Assembly (NCBI RefSeq): GCF_000250675.2
Contig: NC_018681.1
Coordinates: 1,550,001 to 1,614,000, forward strand
Reading direction: 5' to 3'
From: Nocardia brasiliensis ATCC 700358
Lineage (GTDB): Bacteria > Actinomycetota > Actinomycetes > Mycobacteriales > Mycobacteriaceae
Length of the DNA: 64,000 nucleotides
Of the stretch, positions 17,580-25,838 are shown in pieces (within the stretch, counting starts at the first letter, position 1; every line of letters starts with the position of its first letter). Below the pieces are notes generated by a model. The model was not told the DNA's origin, made no database searches, and was given only the letters and a program-made list of their open reading frames with translations. A program made the position numbers and the translations under genes.

Positions 17580-18872
17580 GTGGGGTCGCAGGAGCTAGCG
17601 GTGCGGTGGGCCGACGCGCTCGACGGCGCGGTGGCTCCCACACTCACGCGATCCCAGATCGAAGCCATGCTGGCCGGACTGGCCGATGCCTTGGCGGCGG
17701 TGGTGCTCGGCACCGCTGAGCTCGCCGTGGCCAGGGACGCGGCGGCGGTGCTGATCGCGGCGAACTATCGCGACGCGGTCGCGGTCAGCCGTTCGGTGGT
17801 GGTGATCTGCCGGGATCTGGTGGACGACCTGTGCCCGGTGCACAGCGGGCCCGATTACGAGCGGATCCGCGATCGGGCGGTGCTCGCCGCCGCGGAGTTC
17901 GCGGCGGGCTGCACCGCGGCCTTGCGCTCGGCGGCGCTGGCCGAGCAGGAGGCGACCCTGGTCGCGACCTTGGCCGCGGCCCAGGAGGCCGAGGCGAAGC
18001 GGCAGCTCTCGGAGGCCAGGTTCGCCGCGGTCTTCGCGGGCGCGTCGGTCGGCATCGGCACTATCGACGTCATGGGCAACGTGCTCGATTCGAACGCGGC
18101 GATGGCCGACATGCTCGGTCTCTCGGTGGATGTCATGCCGGGGCGTTCGGTCGCCGAACTGCTCGGCCCCGCGAACATCGGCTACGCCTTCGACGAACTG
18201 CAACGGCTGCTCAGCGGTGAGTCGGACCGCTTCCGGTTGGAAACCGATCATCTGCGTCCCGATGGCACCGTCACCACCATCGACCTGTCGATGTCGGCCG
18301 TGCGCGACAACACCGGCCAGGTGCGGTTCCTGATCGGCGTCGCGGTCGACGTCACCGAACGCAAGCAGCTGGCCGACCGGCTGTGGCACGACGCCAACCA
18401 CGACAGCCTCACCGGGTTGCCGAACCGCACGTTGTTCTTCGACCGGCTGGCGCACGCCGATCCGCCGATCGGCGTGTGCTATCTGGATCTGGACGGCTTC
18501 AAGGAGATCAACGACGTCTGGGGACACACCGTAGGCGACAAGGTGTTACGCGTCGTCGGTGAGCGACTACAGGGTGCCGTGGTGCCGTTCGGCGGGTTGG
18601 TCGCGCGGCTCGGCGGCGACGAGTTCATCGTGTTGATCGAAAAATGTTCGTGTGCAGAGCAATTGGCCAAGGTCGCGGCCGCGCTGGCGCAGTCGCTGGT
18701 GCAGCCGATAGCCGTGCAGAATCATCTGGTGACCGTCGGCGCCAGCATCGGCACCGTCTTTCTCGATGAAGTACCCGCCGCCCCCGACGAACTCATGCAT
18801 GCGGCCGATACGGCCATGTACCGCAACAAGGCCGCCCAGGGGGCTCGGCCGCTGCGGTTCCGGGAACACTGA
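17580..18872 (+). CDS. PAS-GGDEF protein (probable diguanylate cyclase)
   Basis: 430 residues. Residues about 1-130 are an Ala-rich helical sensor-like region. A PAS domain follows (FAAVFAGASVGIGTIDVMGNVL ... FLIGVAVDVTERKQL), then a GGDEF domain (HDANHDSLTGLPNRTLFFDRL, LDLDGFKEINDVWGH, and the active site RLGGDEFIVL). The intact GGDEF loop suggests synthesis of cyclic di-GMP. No EAL domain is attached. No RxxD inhibitory site is visible five residues before GGDEF (GGLVARLGGDEF). It is cytoplasmic, with no membrane segment. The GTG start has a GGGGG run upstream. It follows the methyltransferase gene and converges on the gene ending at 18880. Confidence 0.88.
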   Translation: MGSQELAVRWADALDGAVAPTLTRSQIEAMLAGLADALAAVVLGTAELAVARDAAAVLIAANYRDAVAVSRSVVVICRDLVDDLCPVHSGPDYERIRDRAVLAAAEFAAGCTAALRSAALAEQEATLVATLAAAQEAEAKRQLSEARFAAVFAGASVGIGTIDVMGNVLDSNAAMADMLGLSVDVMPGRSVAELLGPANIGYAFDELQRLLSGESDRFRLETDHLRPDGTVTTIDLSMSAVRDNTGQVRFLIGVAVDVTERKQLADRLWHDANHDSLTGLPNRTLFFDRLAHADPPIGVCYLDLDGFKEINDVWGHTVGDKVLRVVGERLQGAVVPFGGLVARLGGDEFIVLIEKCSCAEQLAKVAAALAQSLVQPIAVQNHLVTVGASIGTVFLDEVPAAPDELMHAADTAMYRNKAAQGARPLRFREH

Positions 18873-18879
18873 GCCGAAC

Positions 18880-19200
18880 TCACCCGGTCGTCGCCGGATC
18901 GTCCAGGTCGGCCAGGCATTTCGGCACGAAGAACGGCGGGGTGCTGCGGCCCGAAACTCGGTAGCGGTCCCAGAAATCGAGGTCGCCGAACACCGCCGCC
19001 GCAGTGCCGAACGAGGTCTCGACCGTCCCCTCCGCCCGGTCGCCCACCGCGGTGGCGAGCTCCGGATTCGGCCGAATTCGCCCGTACCAGCGATAGATTC
19101 CGTCGATGCCCTGAAAGTGCCCGCGCAGCACCAGCTCTACCGCGATGTCCCGGCCGCCGACCGTGACGGTCGCGGGGCCCACGTAGTCGTAGTCGGTCAT
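18880..19200 (-). CDS. DUF4873-like small protein, copy 1
   Basis: 106-residue protein of a small beta-rich family found beside oxygenases in mycolic actinomycetes. It has the pattern VTVGGRDIAVELVLRGHFQG, GIYRWYGRIR and FWDRYRVSGRSTPPF. A paralogue with the same pattern (GVYRWVGRV, LWNRYRIMGKSTPPY) is at 22453 on the other side of the divergent promoter. It is the last gene of the diiron-oxygenase operon, 8 nt after the reductase gene. The function is unknown; an accessory role to the oxygenase is inferred only from context. Confidence 0.78.
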   Translation of the reverse strand: MTDYDYVGPATVTVGGRDIAVELVLRGHFQGIDGIYRWYGRIRPNPELATAVGDRAEGTVETSFGTAAAVFGDLDFWDRYRVSGRSTPPFFVPKCLADLDDPATTG

Positions 19201-19208
19201 CAGGGGCC

Positions 19209-20294
19209 CTATTGGTCGAAGGCGATGTCGACGTGTTCGGTCAGCGGGACCGACTGGCAGGCCAGGGTGAGACCGAGTGCGAGATCGGCATCGACCAATG
19301 TGTCGTTGCGGAGCATGCGGACCTCGCCCGAGCGCACCGTGCAGGCACAGGCGCTGCACGCGCCCTCCCGGCAGGAGTAGGGCGCGTCGTGACCGCCGGC
19401 CAGCAGCACATCGAGCAACGGTGTGTGCCGAGGCCAGGCCACTTCGAGCCGCCTGCCGTCGAGGTGCACCGTCGCGGTGGCCGGTGTCCCGGCGTCGTCC
19501 GCGGCGAGCACGATATCGGCGAAGGGATCGCCGGTCAGCGATTGATAGATCTCGGTGTGCACGTGCCGTTCGGTCATGCCCGCCGCGAGCATGGCCGCTC
19601 GCGCTGTCCGCATGAAAGCCGAAGGCCCACAGAGGAAGGCATCGAATCCGGTATATGGCCACAGCCGTTCGGTGAGCGCCGCGGCGGTGGGCAGGCCCAT
19701 GCTCGACGCCAGCCAGTGGTCGACGATCAGGCGGTCCGGATACTCCGTCATCATCTCGGTCAGTTCCGTGCCGAAGATGACCGAGCCTGCGTCGCGGTTG
19801 GCGTAGAACAGGTAGGTCGTTCCGGTGCCCGCGAGCAACGCCGACTTGATGATCGACATGACCGGGGTGATCCCGCTGCCCGCGGCGATCATCAGCAGGT
19901 CGGCGTCCAGCGATTTCGGTGTGAAGACACCGGACGGGGACAGCATCGTCACGCGCAGTCCGGGAACAGCGTTGTCACACAGCCAGTTCGAGGCGTAGCC
20001 GCCCTCGGTCCGTTTGACGGTGATGATCAGATCGTCGTCGAGGTGCGGCGAACTCGACAACGAGTAGCAGCGCGCCACCGAACCGGTCTGGGCACTCGGA
20101 ATCCGCAGCGTGAGGAATTGCCCTGGGCGGTACCGGAATCGAGGAACGAGCAGATCGGGCACCTCGAAGACGAGCGAGACGGTGTCGAGCGTTTCGCGGA
20201 TCACCTCCACGATCGTCAATTCGTGCACATGGGTATTCGCGGTAGCGGTGGGCGCCTGTCCGTTCCGAGGCGGCGCGACATCCGGTTCGGTCAT
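19209..20294 (-). CDS. Ferredoxin reductase-type oxygenase electron-transfer component (FAD, NAD(P)H, 2Fe-2S)
   Basis: 361 residues, three modules: FAD domain (FRYRPGQFLTLRIP, ARCYSLSSSP = RxYS motif), NAD(P)H domain (MIAAGSGITPVMSII, FDAFLCGPSAFM) and a C-terminal plant-type ferredoxin with ligands in CREGACSAC plus the distal Cys in LTLACQS. The layout matches KshB/HmpX-like class IA reductases. It follows the diiron oxygenase with only 2 nt between stop and ATG, so it is almost certainly its electron donor. The protein starts at ATG 20294; GTG at 20300 is possible. Confidence 0.92.
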   Translation of the reverse strand: MTEPDVAPPRNGQAPTATANTHVHELTIVEVIRETLDTVSLVFEVPDLLVPRFRYRPGQFLTLRIPSAQTGSVARCYSLSSSPHLDDDLIITVKRTEGGYASNWLCDNAVPGLRVTMLSPSGVFTPKSLDADLLMIAAGSGITPVMSIIKSALLAGTGTTYLFYANRDAGSVIFGTELTEMMTEYPDRLIVDHWLASSMGLPTAAALTERLWPYTGFDAFLCGPSAFMRTARAAMLAAGMTERHVHTEIYQSLTGDPFADIVLAADDAGTPATATVHLDGRRLEVAWPRHTPLLDVLLAGGHDAPYSCREGACSACACTVRSGEVRMLRNDTLVDADLALGLTLACQSVPLTEHVDIAFDQ

Positions 20295-20296
20295 CG

Positions 20297-21286
20297 TCAC
20301 GCCGTCCGCGACAGCTCGGCGAGCACGTCGTCCGGCAGGGCACGGGCCAGGCGCAGGATGCGGGTGGTGACCGCGCCGCGCACCATGCCGACCTCGTATC
20401 CGTAGCGCAGCAACATTTCTCCCGCGAACTTCGCGTTCTCCTGGTAGTTCGGATTGAGCAGTGCCACGACGAGCCCGTGCAGCGGATGGATACCCACTGA
20501 GCGATAGACCCGCGGCGTCACGATGGCGGGCTGGATGCCGAACACCATGATGGCGAAGGCGAGCCGGTGCGCCGCGTTCACCAGCTTGCCGCGCGCGGCG
20601 ATCTGGCGGACCAGTTCCTCCCGGGCGTAGGTAATGTGCCTGGCCTCCTCGAGTACGTGAATCTTGTTGAGCTGCCGCATATGTGGCTGGATCTGCGGAT
20701 CGTCCATGTTCTCCCGCTGCAGCCGATCGAGGGTCTCCTCGACCAGCAGCAGTCCGGACAGGGTTGCCGGACCCATCGGAACCAGCCCGACCAACCGCAC
20801 CGCCTTGAGCAGCGGCTTGGGAATGAACGGCTGGTACGCGCGCAGGCCCGATTTGTTGATCATCCGGCTGAACATGGTGGAATGCCGGGTCTCCTCGCCG
20901 ACTTCGGCCAGCGCGTAGCGGCTGTGCTCGTCGCCGGGATTCTGGTATTCGATCACCTGCCGCAGCAGAAACGTGGACAGCGCGGTCTCGGCGAGGATGC
21001 CGAAGCTCAGCGCGCTGACCGCCTCGTGCATGCCGAGGGTGCTGCGCTGTTCGTCGGTGAGCCGGTCCCACAGGTAGGTGCCGTACAGGGTCTGCCGGTG
21101 GTCGAGCATCCATCGCTTGCCCGGCTCGAGCGGCGCGTCCCAATTGATGTCCACCTCACCGTCATAGGCGCGGTCGGCGGCCGAACGGAGCAGCCGCTGC
21201 GCGGTCTTCTGCCGATCGCCGACGTTCTTGGCGCGAGTGGTCGACATGCCCGCCGTGCTGACGGCATGTTTGGTGGGGGTGCTCAT
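20297..21286 (-). CDS. AurF-like diiron oxygenase (ferritin-like)
   Basis: 329-residue non-haem diiron protein related to p-aminobenzoate N-oxygenase AurF. The helical core carries candidate iron ligands: Glu in ILAETALS, the ExxH of EVGEETRHSTMF, Glu in VEETLDRL and the ExxH of LEEARHITYAREEL. An operon with a 2Fe-2S reductase supports an oxygenase role; substrate unknown (amines or lipids are possible). ATG 21286 has a perfect GGAGG and overlaps the upstream stop codon by an ATGA junction. Confidence 0.88.
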   Translation of the reverse strand: MSTPTKHAVSTAGMSTTRAKNVGDRQKTAQRLLRSAADRAYDGEVDINWDAPLEPGKRWMLDHRQTLYGTYLWDRLTDEQRSTLGMHEAVSALSFGILAETALSTFLLRQVIEYQNPGDEHSRYALAEVGEETRHSTMFSRMINKSGLRAYQPFIPKPLLKAVRLVGLVPMGPATLSGLLLVEETLDRLQRENMDDPQIQPHMRQLNKIHVLEEARHITYAREELVRQIAARGKLVNAAHRLAFAIMVFGIQPAIVTPRVYRSVGIHPLHGLVVALLNPNYQENAKFAGEMLLRYGYEVGMVRGAVTTRILRLARALPDDVLAELSRTA

Positions 21287-22275
21287 CGGTGCCTCCTCGA
21301 TGTGGAACCGGGCCACACGCGACCCAGCCGGAGAATGGTGGTGGTGACCGGACCGTCGAACATTCCGGCCTGAATACCTTGTTGCACAAAGGATTCAGTC
21401 AACAGCCGGGCGGATTCCGCGTAGTGCCGACTCAGATAGGCAGCGAGCAGCGCGTGCCTGCGTCGTACCCCCGCCGCGCGGTAGGGCCGCGGTGCGATCA
21501 GCGCCGGGTAGAGCGTGGCTGTCGCGGCGGCGGCCCACAGGGCGGCGACCGCGTTGGAAACCGTGCCGTGCTCCTCGATTTCGGCGAGCAGCTGGTCTTT
21601 GGCGTAGGCCAGGTTGCGGCGGGCGGCAGCCTGATGGATCTTCATCAGCTGACGCAGGTGCGGTTGGACTTCCGGGTCGTTGGCGATCGTGTCGGCCACG
21701 TCGTGCATCGCCTGCTGGATCAGCAGCGTCACCGCCGCGGCCGCGGTGTTCTTCGGTGTGAGCAGAATGAGCCGTGAGACTGTCTGGGCGAGTAGGGGTC
21801 GCCGGTACGGGGCGAGCCCGCTCTTGTGCACCATCCGGCCGAACATGGCCATCGTGCGGCTGTCGGCGTGGATGGCGGCGAGCGCGGCACGGGTGTGGTC
21901 GTCCGCGGGCCCGGACGCCTCGATGATGTCGCGGAACAGCAGCATGGACCGGGCCGCGTCGGCGTAGATGGCGAGCGTCAGCAGGTTGGCCAGCTCGTAC
22001 CTGGCCAGCGTCGCCCGTTGCTCGGTGCTCATCCGGCGCCACACCCAGGTGTCGTGAATGGTGCCGAGATGATCGGGTAGCCAATGCTTTCCGGGGTCGA
22101 TCGGAGCCGACCAGTCGATGTCCAGATCGCCGTCGTAGGTCTCCTCGGCCGCGTCGAGCAGCAAACGGCGCGCGCTGAGGTCGCGGTCGGCGACCGTGCG
22201 GCGGCGCCGCACCGGACCGCCGGAGCTGGTGTCCGGCCGAGGGAATTCGCTCGGGTCGGGAATCGGGGTTGCCAT
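21283..22275 (-). CDS. AurF-like paralogue with the diiron ligands lost (probable pseudo-enzyme)
   Basis: 330 residues, alignable without large gaps to the 329-residue neighbour (shared KSGLAPYRR/KSGLRAYQP, IANDPEVQPHLRQLMKIH/MDDPQIQPHMRQLNKIH, GPVTTTILRLGR/GAVTTRILRLAR). The metal ligands are replaced: AETALS becomes ADAARS, EETRH becomes ADSRT, VEETL becomes IQQAM and EEARH becomes AARRN. The frame is clean, with a good ribosome site (GGGAG) and ATGA coupling to the active copy, so it looks maintained rather than decayed. A structural or regulatory partner of the active subunit is the obvious guess. Confidence 0.85.
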   Translation of the reverse strand: MATPIPDPSEFPRPDTSSGGPVRRRRTVADRDLSARRLLLDAAEETYDGDLDIDWSAPIDPGKHWLPDHLGTIHDTWVWRRMSTEQRATLARYELANLLTLAIYADAARSMLLFRDIIEASGPADDHTRAALAAIHADSRTMAMFGRMVHKSGLAPYRRPLLAQTVSRLILLTPKNTAAAAVTLLIQQAMHDVADTIANDPEVQPHLRQLMKIHQAAARRNLAYAKDQLLAEIEEHGTVSNAVAALWAAAATATLYPALIAPRPYRAAGVRRRHALLAAYLSRHYAESARLLTESFVQQGIQAGMFDGPVTTTILRLGRVWPGSTSRRHR

Positions 22276-22354
22276 CGGGATCGGCTCCCTTCGGGTCGCG
22301 CACGGGTGCCCTCGGCGTCGACCCGCAACGGCGCACGATCGTGACATGTTTATC

Positions 22355-22371
22355 CGGTACCGCTGGTACCG
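22355..22371. promoter_or_regulatory. Perfect palindrome CGGTACC-GCT-GGTACCG in divergent promoter
   Basis: A 17-bp palindrome with 7-bp arms lies 80 bp upstream of the AurF-like operon start and about 80 bp upstream of the divergent gene at 22453. Its position suits an operator for both directions. No regulator gene is adjacent, so the binding protein is unknown. Confidence 0.55.
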
Positions 22372-22413
22372 ATCTCCCTTGAGTCTGGAACTCGGGGTGC
22401 GTATTGTCAAGAT

Positions 22414-22424
22414 TGTCTGAGACA
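22414..22424. promoter_or_regulatory. Inverted repeat TGTCT-G-AGACA
   Basis: An 11-bp inverted repeat 29 bp before the ATG at 22453, flanked by additional TTGTC words (22404-22408, 22440-22444). It may be an operator or part of the promoter of the downstream gene. Support is from the sequence pattern only. Confidence 0.4.
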
Positions 22425-22452
22425 CGGTTTTGTCAGTTTTCAGGAGGATGCC

Positions 22453-22773
22453 ATGGCCGAACGTGGTGCAGCCGACGGCAGTCCGCACGACCGCGCCGAC
22501 TACTTCGGTGCGGCGACCCTCGTGGTGCGCGGCGTGGAAGTGCCGGTGCGCGTGGAACTACGGGGATATCCCGAGCCCACCGACGGTGTGTACCGCTGGG
22601 TCGGCCGGGTCGACGCCAGCGACGCGCTCACCGAGGTGCTCGGCGACGAACAGCGCACGCCGTGCGTGGTGCGAACCGACGCTGCGGCGCGGCCCGCGGT
22701 GGTCGGCGACCGGGATCTGTGGAATCGGTATCGGATCATGGGTAAGAGCACTCCGCCCTATCCGTTGGCGTGA
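22453..22773 (+). CDS. DUF4873-like small protein, copy 2
   Basis: 106 residues, the same length and pattern as the protein at 18880 (LVVRGVEVPVRVELRGYPEP, GVYRWVGRV, RYRIMGKSTPPYP). The start is ATG 22453 with AGGAGG 7 nt upstream. It is divergent from the AurF-like operon, whose last gene is its paralogue, so one copy is transcribed from each side of the same control region. Function unknown. Confidence 0.78.
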   Translation: MAERGAADGSPHDRADYFGAATLVVRGVEVPVRVELRGYPEPTDGVYRWVGRVDASDALTEVLGDEQRTPCVVRTDAAARPAVVGDRDLWNRYRIMGKSTPPYPLA

Positions 22774-22804
22774 AACTGTCGCTGCGCGATGGCACAGTTG
22801 TCCG

Positions 22805-23530
22805 ATGACCGAAACTGTTTGGCCCGTGGTCGAACTCAGGCAGTACACGCTGCATCCCGGCACCCGGGACACCATGATCGACCTGTTCGACCGGGAGCTC
22901 GTCGAAACGCAGGAAGCCGTCGGCATGCGCATCGTCGGCCAGTTCCGCGACGAAGACGATCCGGATCGGTTCGTCTGGATACGCGCTTTCCCCGATATGG
23001 CGTCCCGGGACGCCGCGCTCAACGCCTTCTACGTCGAGAGCGAAGCCTGGCGGACCCACGCCCCCGCCGCGCGAGCGACCATGGTCGACACCTCCAACGC
23101 ACTGCTGCTGCAGCCCGTTTCAGCGCAGCACGCGCTGCGGCTCACGGGTAAGCGTCCCGGTGTGACCGTCCCGGATCTGCCGGACTCGCGTTTGCTCGCC
23201 ACAATTTTCTACCTCGACACTCCACTCGCGGAATTCGCGCCGTTCTTCAATGAGCGGGTACGCCGCGCGTTGCTACTGACCGGGGGCACGCTGACCGGGC
23301 TGTACGTCACCGATCCCACGCCGAATACCTTTGCGGCGCTACCGGTTCGCGACGAGCGGGCCGTCGTGGTGTTCTCGTTGTTCGAGAGCGCCGCCTGGCG
23401 GGAGGCGCACCTGCGCGCGCTGGCCGAGCCCACCTGGACCGAGCGGGTGCTGCCGGAATTGGGCAAGTGGGTGTCGCGCCCGATCGAGCGACTGCGGCTG
23501 GCGCCGACCGCCCGCTCGCTGCTGCGCTGA
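22805..23530 (+). CDS. NIPSNAP family protein
   Basis: 241 residues comprising two ferredoxin-like repeats typical of NIPSNAP proteins: VVELRQYTLHPGTRDTMIDLF, RFVWIRAFPDMASRDAAL and LATIFYLDTPLAEFAPFF, VVVFSLFESAAWREAHL. NIPSNAP proteins are small alpha/beta-barrel dimers of unclear catalytic role; in actinomycetes they often sit beside oxidative catabolism genes. ATG 22805 follows the upstream gene by 31 bp. No strong ribosome site is visible. Confidence 0.82.
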   Translation: MTETVWPVVELRQYTLHPGTRDTMIDLFDRELVETQEAVGMRIVGQFRDEDDPDRFVWIRAFPDMASRDAALNAFYVESEAWRTHAPAARATMVDTSNALLLQPVSAQHALRLTGKRPGVTVPDLPDSRLLATIFYLDTPLAEFAPFFNERVRRALLLTGGTLTGLYVTDPTPNTFAALPVRDERAVVVFSLFESAAWREAHLRALAEPTWTERVLPELGKWVSRPIERLRLAPTARSLLR

Positions 23531-23688
23531 GGGCTCCCTGTCGATCTGCCCAGCGAAATTGTGCATTCGCGAAGGAAGTGTCCGACACGCCACGGCGTGA
23601 CATTCGGGTCTGTTAGAACCAGAGCACCGAGACAGCGCGGCGAAAGCTGTCTCAACCCGCAGTAGTCGCGCCGAGAGTGGTTGGTCGG

Positions 23689-24780
23689 ATGAAGATCTCG
23701 TCATTGTCGATGATCGGTGTGGTGGTACTCGGCGCGCTGTACAGCGCGCCGATCCGCGCCGTGGCCGAGACCGGCTCGGCCGGACCCGGCAGCTACACCG
23801 TCACGACCACGGCGGACGGGGCGGCCGCGAACCCGTTCGACGGTGTGTGTCGTACGGACGCGGGGGAGTGCACCCTGCGAGCGGCGATCCAGGCCGCGAA
23901 TGTGCGGCCGGGCAGCACGATTCGGGTGCCCGAGGGTCGCTACGAGCTCACCATCCCGCCGAATTTCTGGAACACCAACGGCCCCTTCATCGATCCGGCC
24001 ACCGGCGACCTCGATGTCACCGCGGACACCACCATCGAGGGTGCCGGCCAGGACCGCACGATCATCGACGCGGGGCATCGGGACCGGGTCATGCTCACGA
24101 CCGCGCACGTCTCGCTGTCCGGACTGACCATCACCGGCGGTAACGCCACCGAGCACGAGATTCCGCTGTTCGAGACCGGCGGCGGCGGAATCGCCAACTC
24201 CGGCAAGCTGATTCTCGACCGCGTGACCGTGGTCGGGAACGCGGCCGACTACGGCGGCGGCATCTTCAACATCCCCGTCGCGGATATGCGGATGACCGAC
24301 AGCATCGTCACCGCCAACGCGGCGGGTGAGGCAGGCGGGGTGCGCTGCGACAACACCTGCACCTTCACCCGTACGGCGATCACCGGCAATCGCGTCGTCA
24401 ACCCGCGCGTCAAGTGGTATCGGTTCGGCGGATTCGCCGGGCGCGGTGGCGGACTCGATATCCGGGGCGTCGGCGAGGTGGTGCTCATCGACTCCGTCGT
24501 GACGGGTAACAGCGCGGACGAAGGCGGCGGCGGGATCAATATCGCCCCCGCGTATCTCGATACGTTGCCCTACCAGTTCACCGATGTGTTCAACCCCGGC
24601 ATGGGCCACCTGATCCTGCGCGGCTCGACCATCGCGCAGAACACCGCGGGCCTCGGCGAACAGAACTGTAAGAAGGTGTTCGCCACCATCCTGTCCACCG
24701 GCGGCAACCTCAGCAACGACCACTCCTGCGACCTGACGGCCGCGGGCGATGCCGTACGACCGGACGCGGGTCTGCGCTGA
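23689..24780 (+). CDS. Secreted right-handed beta-helix protein with CSLREA-type motif
   Basis: 363 residues with a signal peptide (about 1-27, ending AVAE). The mature start has the CSLREA-like segment ECTLRAAIQAAN preceded by YTVTTTADG, as in many exported proteins with parallel beta-helix repeats. Short turns rich in N-G-G (LTITGGNATE, GGGGIANSGK, YGGGIFNI, GGGGINIA) mark successive coils. Such folds bind or cleave polysaccharides, but no catalytic set is recognisable. Two Cys pairs (RCDNTC and NCKK...SCDL) could form disulfides outside the cell. The gene is followed 35 bp later by a 33-codon gene. Confidence 0.8.
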   Translation: MKISSLSMIGVVVLGALYSAPIRAVAETGSAGPGSYTVTTTADGAAANPFDGVCRTDAGECTLRAAIQAANVRPGSTIRVPEGRYELTIPPNFWNTNGPFIDPATGDLDVTADTTIEGAGQDRTIIDAGHRDRVMLTTAHVSLSGLTITGGNATEHEIPLFETGGGGIANSGKLILDRVTVVGNAADYGGGIFNIPVADMRMTDSIVTANAAGEAGGVRCDNTCTFTRTAITGNRVVNPRVKWYRFGGFAGRGGGLDIRGVGEVVLIDSVVTGNSADEGGGGINIAPAYLDTLPYQFTDVFNPGMGHLILRGSTIAQNTAGLGEQNCKKVFATILSTGGNLSNDHSCDLTAAGDAVRPDAGLR

Positions 24781-24815
24781 AGTCCGGAATACGCACAAGC
24801 AGAAGGAAATTCGCG

Positions 24816-24917
24816 ATGGGTTCGTTCAACGTAGGCGACTGGATGACGGCACTCGGCCAGGGCTTCGCCTGGGTGATGTCGATGCTGGTATCCGGCGCGA
24901 CCGCCGGGTCGTCCTGA
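24816..24917 (+). CDS. 33-residue hydrophobic peptide, unknown function
   Basis: ATG 24816 with AGAAGGAA 7 nt upstream opens a 33-codon frame beginning MGSFNVGDWMTALGQGF and ending VSGATAGSS. It has no charged residues except one Asp, contains two Trp and three Met in the helix-forming part, and lacks a signal peptide. Its TGA (24915-24917) abuts the stop of the convergent SARP gene (24918) exactly. The good ribosome site and tight fit argue for a real gene, probably co-transcribed with the beta-helix gene. Short signal-less, serine-ending peptides that are O-mycoloylated (PorA/PorH) are known in corynebacteria; similarity here is only in kind. Confidence 0.5.
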   Translation: MGSFNVGDWMTALGQGFAWVMSMLVSGATAGSS

Positions 24918-25838
24918 TCAGCCGGCCCGCTGCTCGGCCGGGTACGCGCGGAAGCCACGCACCAGGGGGCCGGTGGCCGGGCTGCCGGTGGCGGTGCGGA
25001 CCGGATGCCGGGGTAAGAGCAATCCCTGGTCATGGTCCAGGAGGCGGCGTTCCAGATCGCGCAGCGCAGGTCCGGGTTCGACGCCGATCTCTTCGCGCAG
25101 CAGCTGCCGCACCTTGCGCAGCTGCGCAAGCGCGTCCGCCTGCCTGCCGCTGCGGAACAGGCCGAGCGCCAGCAATTCCCATCGCCGTTCGCGGTACGGC
25201 GTCTGGATGACCGCTTCGCTCAACGCCGCGACGGCACCTGCGGTGTCGCCGCACGCCAGCCGCGCAGCCTGCAGCTCTTCGACCGCGAGCTCCCGGAGTT
25301 CGCTCAACTTCGTTCGGGCACCGAGCAATTCGGGCGAGTCGCCGAGTTCGGTCCACGGTTGTCCGCGCCACAGCGCGAGACCGTCGGTCAGGGTGGTCAC
25401 CGCCTTTTCGGCGTGACCGTTCAGCAGTGCGTGCACACCCGTGCCGACCAGCGCGCCGAACTTGTCCTGATCGGTGCACTCCGGTGGCAGCGCGAGCCGG
25501 TAGCCGCACCGATCGAGCACGAGGACCTGGCCGGCCCGCGGTCCGAGGGCGGCACGCAAACGATGGACCACGACGCGCACGTTCGGGCTGGGTCGACCGT
25601 GCGGGACGCGACCCCACAGGTACCCGGCCAGCACGTCGTTCGGCACCGAGGCGCCGCTCGCGAAGGAGAGCGCGGCCAACAGCTGACGCGGCCGTGGGCC
25701 GGGCAGGTCGACCGGCACGCCGTCGACGTCGATCTCGACCGGTCCGAGGACCCGGCACACGACCGGGCCCCCGTGACCGAGCGTGCCGGCCATCCCGCGA
25801 TCAACGCTCTCGAGGCTGTCCAAGGTTCCTCCGCACAA
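24918..25838 (-). CDS. SARP family transcriptional activator (DNA-binding plus BTAD domain)
   Basis: About 306 residues: an OmpR-like winged helix (PGPRPRQLLAALSFASGASVPNDVLAGYLWG, SPNVRVVVHRLRAALG, GYRLAL) followed by a bacterial transcriptional activator domain (ETPYRERRWELLALGLFRSGRQADAL in the usual place, EEIGVEPGPALRDLERRLL). Short SARPs of this length typically switch on adjacent secondary-metabolite genes. It is downstream of, and on the same strand as, the acyltransferase/P450/acyltransferase genes, so it is their likely regulator. Start codon either 25838 or ATG 25793. Confidence 0.87.
   Translation of the reverse strand: MCGGTLDSLESVDRGMAGTLGHGGPVVCRVLGPVEIDVDGVPVDLPGPRPRQLLAALSFASGASVPNDVLAGYLWGRVPHGRPSPNVRVVVHRLRAALGPRAGQVLVLDRCGYRLALPPECTDQDKFGALVGTGVHALLNGHAEKAVTTLTDGLALWRGQPWTELGDSPELLGARTKLSELRELAVEELQAARLACGDTAGAVAALSEAVIQTPYRERRWELLALGLFRSGRQADALAQLRKVRQLLREEIGVEPGPALRDLERRLLDHDQGLLLPRHPVRTATGSPATGPLVRGFRAYPAEQRAG

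Noticed and set aside
20295..21143. Extension of the reductase frame into the diiron oxygenase gene.
   Set aside because: The extension is the oxygenase gene read in another frame; ATG 20294 gives the normal reductase N-terminus.
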